Source: CAZMGV01 sp964565925 (GTDB lineage Bacteria > JAGRBM01 > JAHCIT01). From it: a stretch of 64,000 nt of DNA. The position numbers and the translations under genes were made by a program. Positions 16,932 through 25,721 of the stretch are shown one piece after another (positions within the stretch are counted from its first letter, which is position 1; the number at the start of each line of letters is the position of its first letter). Under the pieces are notes generated by a model. That model worked only from the letters and a program-made list of their open reading frames with translations. It was not told where the DNA came from and searched no databases. The DNA is taken from contig CAZMGV010000012.1 in the NCBI GenBank assembly GCA_964565925.1, positions 77,617 to 141,616 on the forward strand, in the 5' to 3' direction.

Positions 16932-17798
16932 TCACGGAAGCGTGAAGACGCTCGCCTCGACCTTCAGCTTGTGGGTCAGCTTGACCGCGTTCTTGTCGGA
17001 GGCGACGCCCAGACCGCCAGGAACATCCACCGCCGGGAGTTTTACGGACGGCTCGATCTCGACCGGACCTTCCTGGCCCTCGGCCAGCTGAAGCGCCCAG
17101 GCACCGTCGTGCGACGACGACGATTCGAGCATCTGCGAGAAGAACGAGAAGCGGGGGCCGTTGCGGTCCAGAAGTCCGGCGTGTCCCTCTTTCCAGTGGC
17201 CGTGACGGGCGGTTTCGCCGATCGACGGATTGAAGATGTACGAGCAGCCCTGCGCGTCCTCGGCGTCCACTTCGGCACCCTTGGCGGCGGTGCCGTCTTC
17301 GGAGACGAGAACGAACTCGCGCCGGATCCAGCGGTGGCGCGGCGTGCGGCGCGCCGTGAACTTCGTGCCTTCCACGAGCAGCTGTCCGGCGCGAAGATCG
17401 AGATCGAAGCGGCGGCCCGAGGTGAGCATCCAGGCTTCGGAGGTCCAGGTCTTGTCCGGGTGCGCCACATTGACTCCGAAGATCACTTTCGTTTCTTCCG
17501 GGTAGGTGTAAAACGCGGCCTTCAGTTCGTCGACGAAGAGCTGGTAGTCGCCGGAGCGGACACCGACGAACGAACCCGGGAACATGAAATATTCCGGCAT
17601 GAAGCCGAGCCGGGACGCCATGTTGAGAACCATGGCGGACAGCACGAACGTGTGATTATGTACCGCCTGCTTGCTGCCCGGCGTCGAAGCGGCCGTCGGC
17701 CGCTCGGTAAAAGCTCCGTCGGAGAGATCCAGGCCCTGCGCCATTCCGCGGGCGATGGTGTTCGAGTCGGTACGTCCGATTACACAGCAAATGTTCAT
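16932..17798 (-). CDS. Unknown 288-residue soluble protein
   Basis: Not recognised. No signal peptide (MNICCVIGRTDSNTIARGMA). The first half is mixed alpha/beta with conserved-looking motifs (GSKQAVHNHTFVLSAMVLNM, PGSFVGVRSGDYQLFVDELK, VIFGVNVAHPDKTWTSEAWM). The second half is strand-rich and ends in LTHKLKVEASVFTLP. A GAGG lies seven bases before the ATG, and a strong terminator follows, so it is probably a single-gene unit. Confidence 0.7.
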   Translation of the reverse strand: MNICCVIGRTDSNTIARGMAQGLDLSDGAFTERPTAASTPGSKQAVHNHTFVLSAMVLNMASRLGFMPEYFMFPGSFVGVRSGDYQLFVDELKAAFYTYPEETKVIFGVNVAHPDKTWTSEAWMLTSGRRFDLDLRAGQLLVEGTKFTARRTPRHRWIRREFVLVSEDGTAAKGAEVDAEDAQGCSYIFNPSIGETARHGHWKEGHAGLLDRNGPRFSFFSQMLESSSSHDGAWALQLAEGQEGPVEIEPSVKLPAVDVPGGLGVASDKNAVKLTHKLKVEASVFTLP

Positions 17799-17924
17799 GA
17801 ATAACCTCGGGTCCCCGGAAGAGACCGATTCAGGGGCGTTTCGCTAACACCCCATCTGCCGTGGGGTCAATAGGGTTGAATGTTTAGGGAGAGAGCGATT
17901 TGGGCCCGGTTCAGGGCCCGGGGG

Positions 17925-18287
17925 TCACTTATCGGAAGACCCGCCGCCCGGAGAGCCTCCGGCCGCCTGAACTGCCGGTGATTCCGAGGACTTACCCGAA
18001 CGGCTTTCCCGACCGACGTTCACCCGTTCCTTGAGCTCCTTACCGACCTTGAAGAACGGCAGGCGCTTGCGGGAGACTTCGATGGCTTCGCCGGTTTTGG
18101 GGTTACGCCCGGTATAGGCGCCGTAGTTGCGGTTTTCGAACGAGCCAAAGCCCCGGATTTCGATCCGCTCGTCATTCTTCAAGGCCTCGATCATCTGATC
18201 GAAGATGAGGTTGACGACCTTCTCGGCCTTGATGAGCGGCAGATTGTGCCGCTCCGCCAGTGTCTGGATGAGCTCGGACTTGTTCAT
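17925..18287 (-). CDS. HU/IHF-family DNA-binding protein with a Gly/Ser-rich tail
   Basis: 120 residues. The first ~93 form the standard HU/IHF dimer fold: MNKSELIQTLAERHNLPLIK, RIEIRGFGSFENRNY, and the arm GAYTGRNPKTGEAIEVSRKR with the Pro that intercalates into DNA. NRNYGAYTGRNPKTGE is closer to the IHF-beta/HU-beta side, but the subtype is not certain. The last ~25 residues are an unusual Ser/Gly/Ala-rich extension (SPAVQAAGGSPGGGSSDK), probably flexible. It is monocistronic behind a good promoter. Confidence 0.95.
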   Translation of the reverse strand: MNKSELIQTLAERHNLPLIKAEKVVNLIFDQMIEALKNDERIEIRGFGSFENRNYGAYTGRNPKTGEAIEVSRKRLPFFKVGKELKERVNVGRESRSGKSSESPAVQAAGGSPGGGSSDK

Positions 18288-18313
18288 TCCACCAACTACC
18301 CAATTATCTTGTA

Positions 18314-18341
18314 ATTATCCTAGGTTACGAAAAGTTGTCAA
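18314..18341 (-). promoter_or_regulatory. Sigma70 promoter of the HU/IHF gene
   Basis: On the minus strand TTGACA (18336-18341), 16 bp, GATAAT (18314-18319), about 30 bases before the ATG at 18287. These are near-consensus hexamers, in an AT-rich patch that stands out from the surroundings. Confidence 0.75.
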
Positions 18342-18488
18342 GTCATGTTTTCAAGGAAAGCGCCAGAACTATCGAAAATAACTGGGGGTTTTGGGTTCCG
18401 AACCCGGAAAAGCCCCGAAAACAGGGAAATCTCTTAGTTTTCAAAGGGTTAGCCGGAAATTACCCGAACAACAAGTAGCCCGAAAGAC

Positions 18489-19511
18489 CTACGGTTGCAC
18501 GCCGGGAATGGTGTTAATCCGGTCTAGTGCCCGGTCGCCGCGGGCCGCATAGCAGAAGAACCCGGCGCCCTCACAGGCGCGGATATAGTTTTTAATCCGG
18601 TCGATATTCGCCCCGGCGTCATATCCAGTACCGTCATCGACGTAGTCCACGGAAAGTACCGGCTTTCCGGCGGTGGTAAAGCTGGCGATGAGACTCAGGC
18701 GGTAGTCGGTCTCTTCGGCGGACTGCGCGCCAGCGCCATTGTACCAGAGATCTTCGACACCCAGCCCCGATATCTTGTTCATATAAGAGTGGGCCGAGTC
18801 GTAGTCCACGATCCCCTCGCCGTTCTGCGGGATAACGAGGAACTGGTCGCCAAGCGCACTGTTGTCGCGGCAATAGTCCGCAATCCAGACCACGAGGTCG
18901 ATCATCCTCAGAGCCGCTTCCTGCTCGTCGTTCACCGGATCGCCGGCCGTCACCGTCTCGGCGCCCGTCCCGTAACTGCCGGGATCGGCCCAGTAGACGT
19001 AGGCGTCGATGATATCGAGATACACGCCCTGAAAGCCCTGCCCGATAATCCGGTCCAGATAAGGTGCCAGGTAGTTGTCGCGCCAGGAGGTGTCCCAGTA
19101 ACGAACCTTGTAGTTGCCGGCCCAATCGGGGTTGGTGTGGCCGAGCCACGGCGGCGCACTGCCGGTAAAGTCGTTCCCGTTCACCGTCGTCACCCACCCG
19201 GCGTTCCAGTAAAAGCGGTAGTTTTCCGCCTCGCCGATCGAGAGGTAGGCGACCGGCGTAGTCCCGCGGGCAGAGATGCCGGAAACCTCGAGCTGCGTGT
19301 ATTCGCCCGTTTCGGAGCCGTCCGACGAGTAGTCGATCACGGCACCGCTCCAGCCCTGTATCAGGTCCGGTTCCGCTCCCTGAAGCTGGTAGAGCCAGCG
19401 GCCAAGCGGAGGCTGGGCCGTGGAGCCGCTTCCGCAGGAGCCGCAGCAAACGGCGAACAGGAGCAGCGGCACCAGTCTCGCAGTGTGACAAACGGTCCGG
19501 AATCGGTTCAT
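18489..19511 (-). CDS. GH114/TM1410-like endo-alpha-1,4-polygalactosaminidase, lipoprotein
   Basis: 340 residues with a lipoprotein-type signal peptide (LVPLLLFAVCCGSCGSGS). The fold is a TIM barrel of the TM1410/GH114 type. Family signatures are VAYLSIGEAENYRFYW, GFQGVYLDIIDAYVYW and FLVIPQNGEGIV. The Asp in YLDIID and the Glu in IGEAE are the likely catalytic region. GH114 enzymes and the related domain of PelA cleave alpha-1,4-galactosaminoglycans, so a role in processing an amino-sugar exopolysaccharide at the cell surface is plausible. No pel-type synthesis genes are in the window. It precedes the OmpA gene's region on the opposite side of its stop, with a 64-base gap. Confidence 0.85.
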   Translation of the reverse strand: MNRFRTVCHTARLVPLLLFAVCCGSCGSGSTAQPPLGRWLYQLQGAEPDLIQGWSGAVIDYSSDGSETGEYTQLEVSGISARGTTPVAYLSIGEAENYRFYWNAGWVTTVNGNDFTGSAPPWLGHTNPDWAGNYKVRYWDTSWRDNYLAPYLDRIIGQGFQGVYLDIIDAYVYWADPGSYGTGAETVTAGDPVNDEQEAALRMIDLVVWIADYCRDNSALGDQFLVIPQNGEGIVDYDSAHSYMNKISGLGVEDLWYNGAGAQSAEETDYRLSLIASFTTAGKPVLSVDYVDDGTGYDAGANIDRIKNYIRACEGAGFFCYAARGDRALDRINTIPGVQP

Positions 19512-19575
19512 TGCGGGCTCCGCGGCCGCCGCTCCGCATAGGGAGCGGCCGCTCCGGCATCAGGACCTGTTCGGC

Positions 19576-21609
19576 CTAGTTGGGGATAATGCGGAATTCG
19601 ACGCGGCGGTTCTTGGCACGCTTCAGTTCCGTATCGTCAGGCGACACGAGCGGGACGCTCTCGCCGTAACCCACGGCCGTCAGGCGTGCGCTGTCGACGC
19701 CGCCCCGTTCGATCAGCCACTTGCGGACCGAGTCGGCGCGGGCCTGCGACAGCTTCTTGTTCGCCGCGTCGGAACCGCGGCTGTCGGTGTGGCCGCCGAC
19801 CTCGATCTTGAGATCGCCCTTGTCCTTGAGGACCTGGGCCACTTCCGAAAGGATCGGGAACGACTGCTCGAGGATCTTCGCCTTGCCGGTGACGAACAGG
19901 ATCGTCTGGCTGATCTCGAGGCGATCTTCCTTCACTTCCACGAACTTCTTCTTCTGGATGACGGGCTTCTTCTTCAGGATGAAGTCGTGGACCAGCATCT
20001 GGTCGGCCACGAGCTCGAACTTGAAGGTCTCGTCGAAATGTCCGGGTGCCGACGCCGTGGCGCTGAAGCTGCCCGGCGAGAAGGTGAACTTGAACGCGCC
20101 GATGCCGGCCTCGGTCGTGGCCTTCTCCTGGCGGCCCGCGAACACCAGTTCGCCGGCGATCAGGTTGCCGTCGTCGTCGCGCACCGTGCCCTGGAACACG
20201 GCCAGTGCGGGCGGCGCTTCCTTGGGCTTCTGGAGCAGACACTCGGTGAGCGTCGTCTGGCCGGCGATCACTTCCACCGTCACGTGGGTGGGCGAGGGAT
20301 AGCCCTCGGTAGTGCATTCGATCTCCACCGGGCCGGCGTCGAATTCGTAGCTGGTGAACGCGCCGGTGTCCTTGTCGGTGATCTGGTCCGTCAGGCCGCG
20401 CTCGGGGTAGCGCACAAGGGCGCGGCCCAGCGGCTCGAAGGTGTCCTTGTCGCGCACGTAGCCGGCGACCTTGCCCTTCGTGACGGAGATGATCTGGCGT
20501 TCCTGCGGCTCGATCAGCGGGATCGGCGGCGGAGGCGGCTCCGGCAGGCCCAGATAGGCCACCTGCAGCAGCAGGTTCCAGTCCGGATTGATGGCGACTT
20601 CGGGGTTCGTGTTCTTGACCAGGGCGAACTCGCCGCCGATGGTCGCCACAAACTGCTTGGTCGGATAAAAACGGATTCCCACACCGAGACGCTCGGGCGA
20701 CTGGGTGAAGCTGAAGCCCGGCGGGCCGCTCAGGATACCGTCCAGACCCCATTCCATGAACAGTGTCAGGTAGCGTCGCACGACATATTCGCCGCCCAGG
20801 CGGACCGGCATCAGGTTTCGATCCGGACGTCCCAGCGCGAACCGGAGAATCGTGTTCGTGTTCTGGACGATGTCGGCATCGGTCGCCGTCGTCGATTTGA
20901 TGAAGTTCTTGTAGCCCTTGTAGCCGTTCCACTCGTAACCGAGGTTCAGATGGAAACGGAGCGGCAGGTTGCGCTTGTTGGGATCCACATCGCTCGGCGC
21001 GGCGATGTCCCAGGTGCCACCGAGACTCACTTCGTAGGAGGTCTGGCCGAACTTGAGTCCGATATCGTTCGCCAGCGACGGAACCTGCGCGAAAAGGCCC
21101 AGATAGCCGGAGAACTCCCGCTTGTGGTCTTCGTTCGGGTTGGTGAACCCGATCTTCAGGTTGGCGTTGAGTCCGGTGATCTGGGTGAGCTGGATAGCCT
21201 GCTGGTTGACCTGCGTGGCGTCGGCGCCGTTGACGGTCACCGCCGACCACAGCGGTGCAATCGAGAGTTCCGTGCCGATGCCGTAGTCTTCCCAGCCGAC
21301 CTCTTTCCAGTAGGGCACCCAGGACAGCTCGAACGTGCTGGCCAGGCGCTTGGTCTTGGCGTTGGGGATCAGGAATCCGTTGGCCACGAAGATCTCGGTC
21401 GTAAGACCGAGGGTGAACGTGTCCTTGGGCATGATTTCGGCGGAATGCGTGCGGAACAGGCCGGTGGTGCCGGATATGTCAGGGGCCAGCGGACGGCGCT
21501 GGGTCTGCGCGCTGGCGGCGTCCGGCAGGACGGCCGAAATCATCATCGCGGCGAAGATGATTCGGATTACAGCTCGCACATCGCTTCGCACTGGCGTTAA
21601 AAACCCCAC
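19576..21609 (-). CDS. OmpA-family outer-membrane protein with carboxypeptidase-regulatory-like repeats
   Basis: 677 residues from a GTG start with a signal peptide (RIIFAAMMISAVLPDAASAQ). Residues ~45-360 are strand-rich and barrel-like. Then come two Ig-like regulatory domains (VAGYVRDKDTFEPLGRALVR near 385 and FQGTVRDDDGNLIAGELVFA near 480). The C-terminal ~110 residues are an OmpA peptidoglycan-binding domain: IEVGGHTDSRGSDAANKKLS, ARADSVRKWL and AKNRRVEFRI, with the Asp and Arg that hold diaminopimelate. It should tie the outer membrane to the wall. A second, smaller protein with the same regulatory plus OmpA combination lies at 55397-56269. Confidence 0.92.
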   Translation of the reverse strand: MGFLTPVRSDVRAVIRIIFAAMMISAVLPDAASAQTQRRPLAPDISGTTGLFRTHSAEIMPKDTFTLGLTTEIFVANGFLIPNAKTKRLASTFELSWVPYWKEVGWEDYGIGTELSIAPLWSAVTVNGADATQVNQQAIQLTQITGLNANLKIGFTNPNEDHKREFSGYLGLFAQVPSLANDIGLKFGQTSYEVSLGGTWDIAAPSDVDPNKRNLPLRFHLNLGYEWNGYKGYKNFIKSTTATDADIVQNTNTILRFALGRPDRNLMPVRLGGEYVVRRYLTLFMEWGLDGILSGPPGFSFTQSPERLGVGIRFYPTKQFVATIGGEFALVKNTNPEVAINPDWNLLLQVAYLGLPEPPPPPIPLIEPQERQIISVTKGKVAGYVRDKDTFEPLGRALVRYPERGLTDQITDKDTGAFTSYEFDAGPVEIECTTEGYPSPTHVTVEVIAGQTTLTECLLQKPKEAPPALAVFQGTVRDDDGNLIAGELVFAGRQEKATTEAGIGAFKFTFSPGSFSATASAPGHFDETFKFELVADQMLVHDFILKKKPVIQKKKFVEVKEDRLEISQTILFVTGKAKILEQSFPILSEVAQVLKDKGDLKIEVGGHTDSRGSDAANKKLSQARADSVRKWLIERGGVDSARLTAVGYGESVPLVSPDDTELKRAKNRRVEFRIIPN

Positions 21610-21837
21610 CCGCTCCGCTGCGGAAGGTTAAAGGCGGCGTGCCACCCGAAACCGCTCCTGCGGTGCCCGATAAATTTCTGCCTGATGAAAGGCAGCCTAG
21701 GCCGACAAACGGCAAAAGTCAGACACACTAAATGAATACCCGTAAACTCTAGGAGCCCTGAAACCGGTCCGGCAACGAAAAACTTGTAAATGCGCCACCT
21801 TAGGCGTCCTGAGCCCCCGTTTTATCCCCGAAAAGCA

Positions 21838-21869
21838 GACACCCGGAGGCTCTGGGCACTCCGGGTGTC
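21838..21869 (-). terminator. Terminator-like hairpin after the cox genes
   Basis: GACACCCGGAG (21838-21848) and CTCCGGGTGTC (21859-21869) form an 11-bp stem with a 10-base loop. On the minus strand it is followed by TGCTTTT, a short T-tract, 35 bases past the stop of the subunit IV gene. The rest of the 294-base gap to the OmpA gene shows nothing I can name. Confidence 0.55.
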
Positions 21870-21903
21870 GGTACGCGGTGCGTCAATCGGCCAAGTGACC
21901 GGT

Positions 21904-22401
21904 TCAGTGACCGGCAGGGGCACCTTCCGCAGGAGGCTGTGCAGCCGGGGCTTCGGCGGGGGCGGCGGGTGCCGCAGGAGCTTCGGCTGCCGGAGCGGCT
22001 GCGGCCGGAGCCGCTTCGCCTTCGGCCTTGTGCTCGCTGCCGAGCGTGCCGGCTTCCTTGGCCGCCACCAGCTTGGCGACGACTTCTTCGCCTTCCTGCG
22101 TGTGGATGCTGTTGGCGGGCATGTCCTTCGCCTCGAGCACGATCATCACGCTCATGATCGAGAGGAACACGACCGGAGCAACGGCCAGCACAGCCAGCTT
22201 CGAAGGCTCGAACTTGAGGTGCATGTAGTAGCGGGCGACCAGCACCGCCTTCAGCGACGCCATGCCGACCAGCAGGAGCACCATGATGGCCCCCCGCATC
22301 TCGACGGCGACGCCGATTTCCAGAATCGTGAGGACGCCCAGGGCGGCCCAGATGATCATGTAGATCTTCGTGTGGTCGTGTGCTTCGTGGTTTTCAGACA
22401 T
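21904..22401 (-). CDS. Cytochrome c oxidase subunit IV with an Ala/Pro-rich tail
   Basis: 165 residues. Three transmembrane helices (KIYMIIWAALGVLTILEIGV, GAIMVLLLVGMASLKAVLVA, LAVLAVAPVVFLSIMSVMIV) with ARYYMHLKFEP between helices 2 and 3 are the mark of the prokaryotic subunit IV (COX4_pro) family. The last ~60 residues are an Ala/Pro/Glu-rich extension not needed for the fold. It follows subunit III after 45 bases. The catalytic subunits I and II are not adjacent in this window. Confidence 0.88.
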   Translation of the reverse strand: MSENHEAHDHTKIYMIIWAALGVLTILEIGVAVEMRGAIMVLLLVGMASLKAVLVARYYMHLKFEPSKLAVLAVAPVVFLSIMSVMIVLEAKDMPANSIHTQEGEEVVAKLVAAKEAGTLGSEHKAEGEAAPAAAAPAAEAPAAPAAPAEAPAAQPPAEGAPAGH

Positions 22402-22446
22402 GTTTCAGTTCCCCTGTGCCTTCATATTTCGGGCAGGCCGTAAAAT

Positions 22447-23112
22447 TCAGATCAGATAAACGAACGTGAAAACGAGGATCCAGACGAGATCGACGAAGTG
22501 CCAGAACAGTCCGGCCACTTCCACCGCCTGGTAGTTGTCCTCGGTGAACTTGCCCTGCATGGCGCGCAGCGTGATCACGATCAGGTACGTGACGCCGGAG
22601 AACACGTGCATGCCGTGGAATCCGGTCAGCGCGAAGAAGGTCGCGCCGAACAGGTGGCTGTTCAGCGTGATGCCTTCGTGGATGAGGTGCGAGTATTCAT
22701 AAACCTGGCAGCCCAGGAAGAAGAGTCCGCCGCCGACCGTCGCCCAGAGCCAGCGGACAAGGCCTGCCTGGTCGCCGCGCTGGATGGCGGCGATCGAGAG
22801 CACCATGGTGACGCTGGAACAGATGAGGACGAAGGTCATCACCGAGGTCAGCGAGATACCGAGCACCATGTGCGGAACCGGCCAGTTGAAAGGCAGTTCC
22901 GTCCAGTTGGCGACTTCCTTGTAGAACTCGACACCCAGCGATTCCGGCAGCGGTACATGCGTAAAGCGCATCAGGAAGTAGGCGGCAATCAGACCGCCGA
23001 ACCACATGGCATCGGAGCCCAGGTACAGCCACATGCCGAGTTTCAGGTTCCGGACGGGCATGAACCGTTCGAATTTGCTTCCTGGATCTTCGGCCACTTT
23101 CGTTGACGACAT
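22447..23112 (-). CDS. Cytochrome c oxidase subunit III
   Basis: 221 residues, five-helix form. Signatures: KLGMWLYLGSDAMWFGGLIA, GTTFFALTGFHGMHVFSGV-type helix (here GATFFALTGFHGMHVFSGVT) and VEVAGLFWHFVDLVWILVFT at the C-terminus, with the conserved Glu and the HFVD motif. It belongs to the haem-copper oxidase that reduces oxygen at the inner membrane. Unusually, the gene upstream is moeA, not subunit I. Confidence 0.95.
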   Translation of the reverse strand: MSSTKVAEDPGSKFERFMPVRNLKLGMWLYLGSDAMWFGGLIAAYFLMRFTHVPLPESLGVEFYKEVANWTELPFNWPVPHMVLGISLTSVMTFVLICSSVTMVLSIAAIQRGDQAGLVRWLWATVGGGLFFLGCQVYEYSHLIHEGITLNSHLFGATFFALTGFHGMHVFSGVTYLIVITLRAMQGKFTEDNYQAVEVAGLFWHFVDLVWILVFTFVYLI

Positions 23113-23243
23113 TGTTTGTTCGTTCCCCTCGGTCAGAAGTGCCCCACTAGCTACAACGCGGAAATCAAAGGGGCAAGAGGGAAAATCGCGGTTCGGAAAG
23201 GTCCATATTCAGGCCGGCAGCGGCCCGGTTTTGCGGCGGAGAC

Positions 23244-24515
23244 TCAGGGTATGACTGGAGAGCGGTCAAGGCCCAGTGCCGAAGGTTCCATCACATAAAC
23301 ATTAACGATTTCACCGGGTTTTGGGGTTTCCTGCTGTTCGCCGACCAGAATGAACGCATTGGACCGGGCCAGCACGGAGACCACCGCCGACGACTGCATC
23401 CCGGCCGATGACACCACGAAACCGACATCGTCCTGGCGGAGCACCGCCCGCAGGAAATAGGCGATACCGGGTTTCGTTTTCAGCGTCCCTTCGAGGCGGG
23501 CTTTCACGAGCGGCGGGAACACGCTGGTCTCACCCTGCATCCGCCGGATCGCCGGGCGGGCATACAGTTCATAACAGACGAGGCTCGACACAGGATTTCC
23601 GGGCAGACCGAAAAACGGTTTCGGCTCTCCGGCGCCCTCGATCCAGCCGAAAGTCATCGGTGCGCCTGGGCGCTGCTTCACTTTCCAGAAGTCGAGTTTC
23701 AGTCCCGCCTGTACCAGAGCGTCGTGAACCAGATCGTAGTCGCCAACCGACACGCCTGCGGTGGAAATGATCACGTCGACGCTGCCGCGCAGTTCCAGCA
23801 TCCGGTCGCGGATCGCTTCCACCCTGTCAGGAATGATCCCGCTGAACACCACTTCGCAGCCATCGGCGAGCAGCGCGCTCCGCAGCGCCCAGGTGTTGGA
23901 GTTGACCGTCTTCCAGCCCTCGGGATCCTGGTCCGGCTCGATCAGTTCATCGCCGGTCGAGAGGATCATCACCTTGGGCTTTCGGTGCACATTGACGAAA
24001 CTGCGCCCCAGCAGCGTGAGCAGCGCGACCGAACCCACCGAAATCCGGTTGCCTTCCGGCAGCACGAGATCGCCGGGCTTCACGTCCTCACCGGCCCGCC
24101 GGACATTCTCGCCGGGCTTCGGAGCGACTTTGAACCGGATCTGGTCTCCGGAGGCTTCCGTGTTTTCCTGGATGACCACCGCGTCCGCGCCGGCCGGGAA
24201 AATACCCCCGGTAAAGATGCGGGCGGTTTCTCCGGCGCCGACTGCGGACGACGGCAGCACGCCGGCCGGAATCTCCGCGGTCCGTCGAAGCGTTTTGGGA
24301 CTGGTCTCTGAAGCGCCGGCCAGGTCTTCCGACCGCACGGCGTAGCCGTCCATGGCGGAGTTGTCGCGGCCGGGAATCATCCGGGTCGAAAAGACCGGTT
24401 CACGGAGTATCCGGGCCAGCGCTTCCGCCACAGGCAGGCTCTCGCCCGAAAGCTTGCGCATCTGCGAGACGATACGGTTCTGGGCTTCCCCGACTGAAAG
24501 GCGGCCGTCGGCCAT
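23244..24515 (-). CDS. moeA: Molybdopterin molybdenumtransferase MoeA
   Basis: 423 residues; inserts molybdate into adenylylated molybdopterin. Typical pieces: IPGRDNSAMDGYAVRSEDL near 45, GETARIFTGGIFPAGADAVV, VMILSTGDELIEPDQDPEG, STAGVSVGDYDLVHDAL and FFGLPGNPVSSLVCYELYA. Length is normal. It lies 15 bases upstream... that is, its ATG is 15 bases from the stop of the ArsA-like ATPase gene, so it is probably the third gene of that transcript. The 131 bases between it and subunit III hold no recognisable gene. Confidence 0.95.
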   Translation of the reverse strand: MADGRLSVGEAQNRIVSQMRKLSGESLPVAEALARILREPVFSTRMIPGRDNSAMDGYAVRSEDLAGASETSPKTLRRTAEIPAGVLPSSAVGAGETARIFTGGIFPAGADAVVIQENTEASGDQIRFKVAPKPGENVRRAGEDVKPGDLVLPEGNRISVGSVALLTLLGRSFVNVHRKPKVMILSTGDELIEPDQDPEGWKTVNSNTWALRSALLADGCEVVFSGIIPDRVEAIRDRMLELRGSVDVIISTAGVSVGDYDLVHDALVQAGLKLDFWKVKQRPGAPMTFGWIEGAGEPKPFFGLPGNPVSSLVCYELYARPAIRRMQGETSVFPPLVKARLEGTLKTKPGIAYFLRAVLRQDDVGFVVSSAGMQSSAVVSVLARSNAFILVGEQQETPKPGEIVNVYVMEPSALGLDRSPVIP

Positions 24516-24530
24516 GGCGATTGAACCCCG

Positions 24531-25721
24531 TTAGTGTTTGGGTGCGAACAGGAAGTCGTTGATCCGGCGCAGGCCGGCGAGATCGTGGATATCGCTCTCG
24601 AAATACGGCACGTGCTCGATGAACTCTTCTCCGCGCACGAGATACTGGAGCCGTTCCAGGTTCTTCTCGTCGATTTCGGCGAGCATCTGGTAGTTGGCGA
24701 AATTTTCGAGCATCACGGGCGCGAGATCGCCGTAGCCGGAGGCCTTCAGGTCGGCCCCGAAGTGGAGCGCCAGCTCGTCCAGCTTCTTCCGGCCGTGGAC
24801 CAGATCGCCCAGCGGGCCTTCGGCCCCCTTCAGCGACGCGAGGTAGTTCCGGTGGACCTTGTTCACGACGACGCCCTCGAACGGCATCCCGAACTCTTTC
24901 AGCTTGGAGTGGAAATAGACCGCCTCGTCCAGCGTCAGCTTGTTGGGGGAGGTCACCAGCACGAACCCGAGCTTCTGGTCGCGGAAAAGCTTCTGGACCC
25001 GCTGGGCGCGCGTCTTGAAGCCGTCGTAAAGGCCGTTCAGCGCCGTGAAAAACTCCGCCCCCGCCGTGAGGAATTCCGACGACAGCACGTTGTTCAGCAC
25101 CGGCATGAACCGGTCGGACGCCCAGCTCATGATCGAACCTGAAAAACTGCCGGCCTTCACCGTCGGGCGGATCAGCAGGTTCAGCAGCTTGTTGTCGGTG
25201 AGAAAATTGACCATCCGGTCCGGCGCCGTGAGGAAATCGAGCGCGTGCTTGGCCGGCGGGGTATCGAGCACCACGAGATCGTAGTCGCCCGATTCGTACA
25301 GGTCGTAGAGCGTCTCGACCGCCATGTATTCCGGCGAACCGATCAGCGAGCTGGCGCCCTCCCGGTAGATGACCGAGTTGAACACGCGGTCGGCTTCGCG
25401 TTCGGACGGCGTGTAGCGGCGGATGATTCTCTCGAGCGTCTTGCCGCCGTCCAGCATCATCGCATGGAGTTCGCCCTTCACTTCAAAACCCAGCGCCTCG
25501 AGCCGTTCCTTCGGCACCTGGCGGGGTTCGTTCACGAGTTCCTTGAGACCCAGCGAATCGGCCAGCCGGTGGGCCGGATCGATCGTGCAGACGACAGCCC
25601 GCTTTCCGGAAACCGCCGCATGCAGGGCGATCACGGCAGAGGTCGTCGTCTTGCCGACGCCGCCCGAGCCCACGCAGATGAGCACTTCCTTGCGGCGAAC
25701 CAGCGCTTCCAGCGATCTCAT
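24531..25721 (-). CDS. ArsA/GET3-like anion-transporting ATPase, second of a tandem pair
   Basis: 396 residues of the ArsA/GET3 branch of deviant Walker ATPases. The P-loop CVGSGGVGKTTTSAVIALHA lies near residue 15. The switch region YDLVVLDTPPAKHALDFLTA and VCTIDPAHRLADSLGL follow. Members move arsenite or insert tail-anchored proteins, but many bacterial paralogues have no proven role, and no arsenic genes are nearby. Its ATG overlaps the TGA of the first ATPase (ATGA, 25718-25721), so the pair are made in coupled fashion and probably form a heterodimer. Confidence 0.9.
   Translation of the reverse strand: MRSLEALVRRKEVLICVGSGGVGKTTTSAVIALHAAVSGKRAVVCTIDPAHRLADSLGLKELVNEPRQVPKERLEALGFEVKGELHAMMLDGGKTLERIIRRYTPSEREADRVFNSVIYREGASSLIGSPEYMAVETLYDLYESGDYDLVVLDTPPAKHALDFLTAPDRMVNFLTDNKLLNLLIRPTVKAGSFSGSIMSWASDRFMPVLNNVLSSEFLTAGAEFFTALNGLYDGFKTRAQRVQKLFRDQKLGFVLVTSPNKLTLDEAVYFHSKLKEFGMPFEGVVVNKVHRNYLASLKGAEGPLGDLVHGRKKLDELALHFGADLKASGYGDLAPVMLENFANYQMLAEIDEKNLERLQYLVRGEEFIEHVPYFESDIHDLAGLRRINDFLFAPKH

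Noticed and set aside
17899..17919. GGGCCC...GGGCCC hairpin after the HU/IHF gene as a terminator
   Set aside because: The stem is short and there is no T-tract on either strand.
19789..21600. A 603-codon plus-strand reading frame opposite the OmpA gene
   Set aside because: The minus-strand protein has clear OmpA motifs; the plus frame is His/Arg/Leu-rich low-complexity text without motifs, an effect of high third-position GC.
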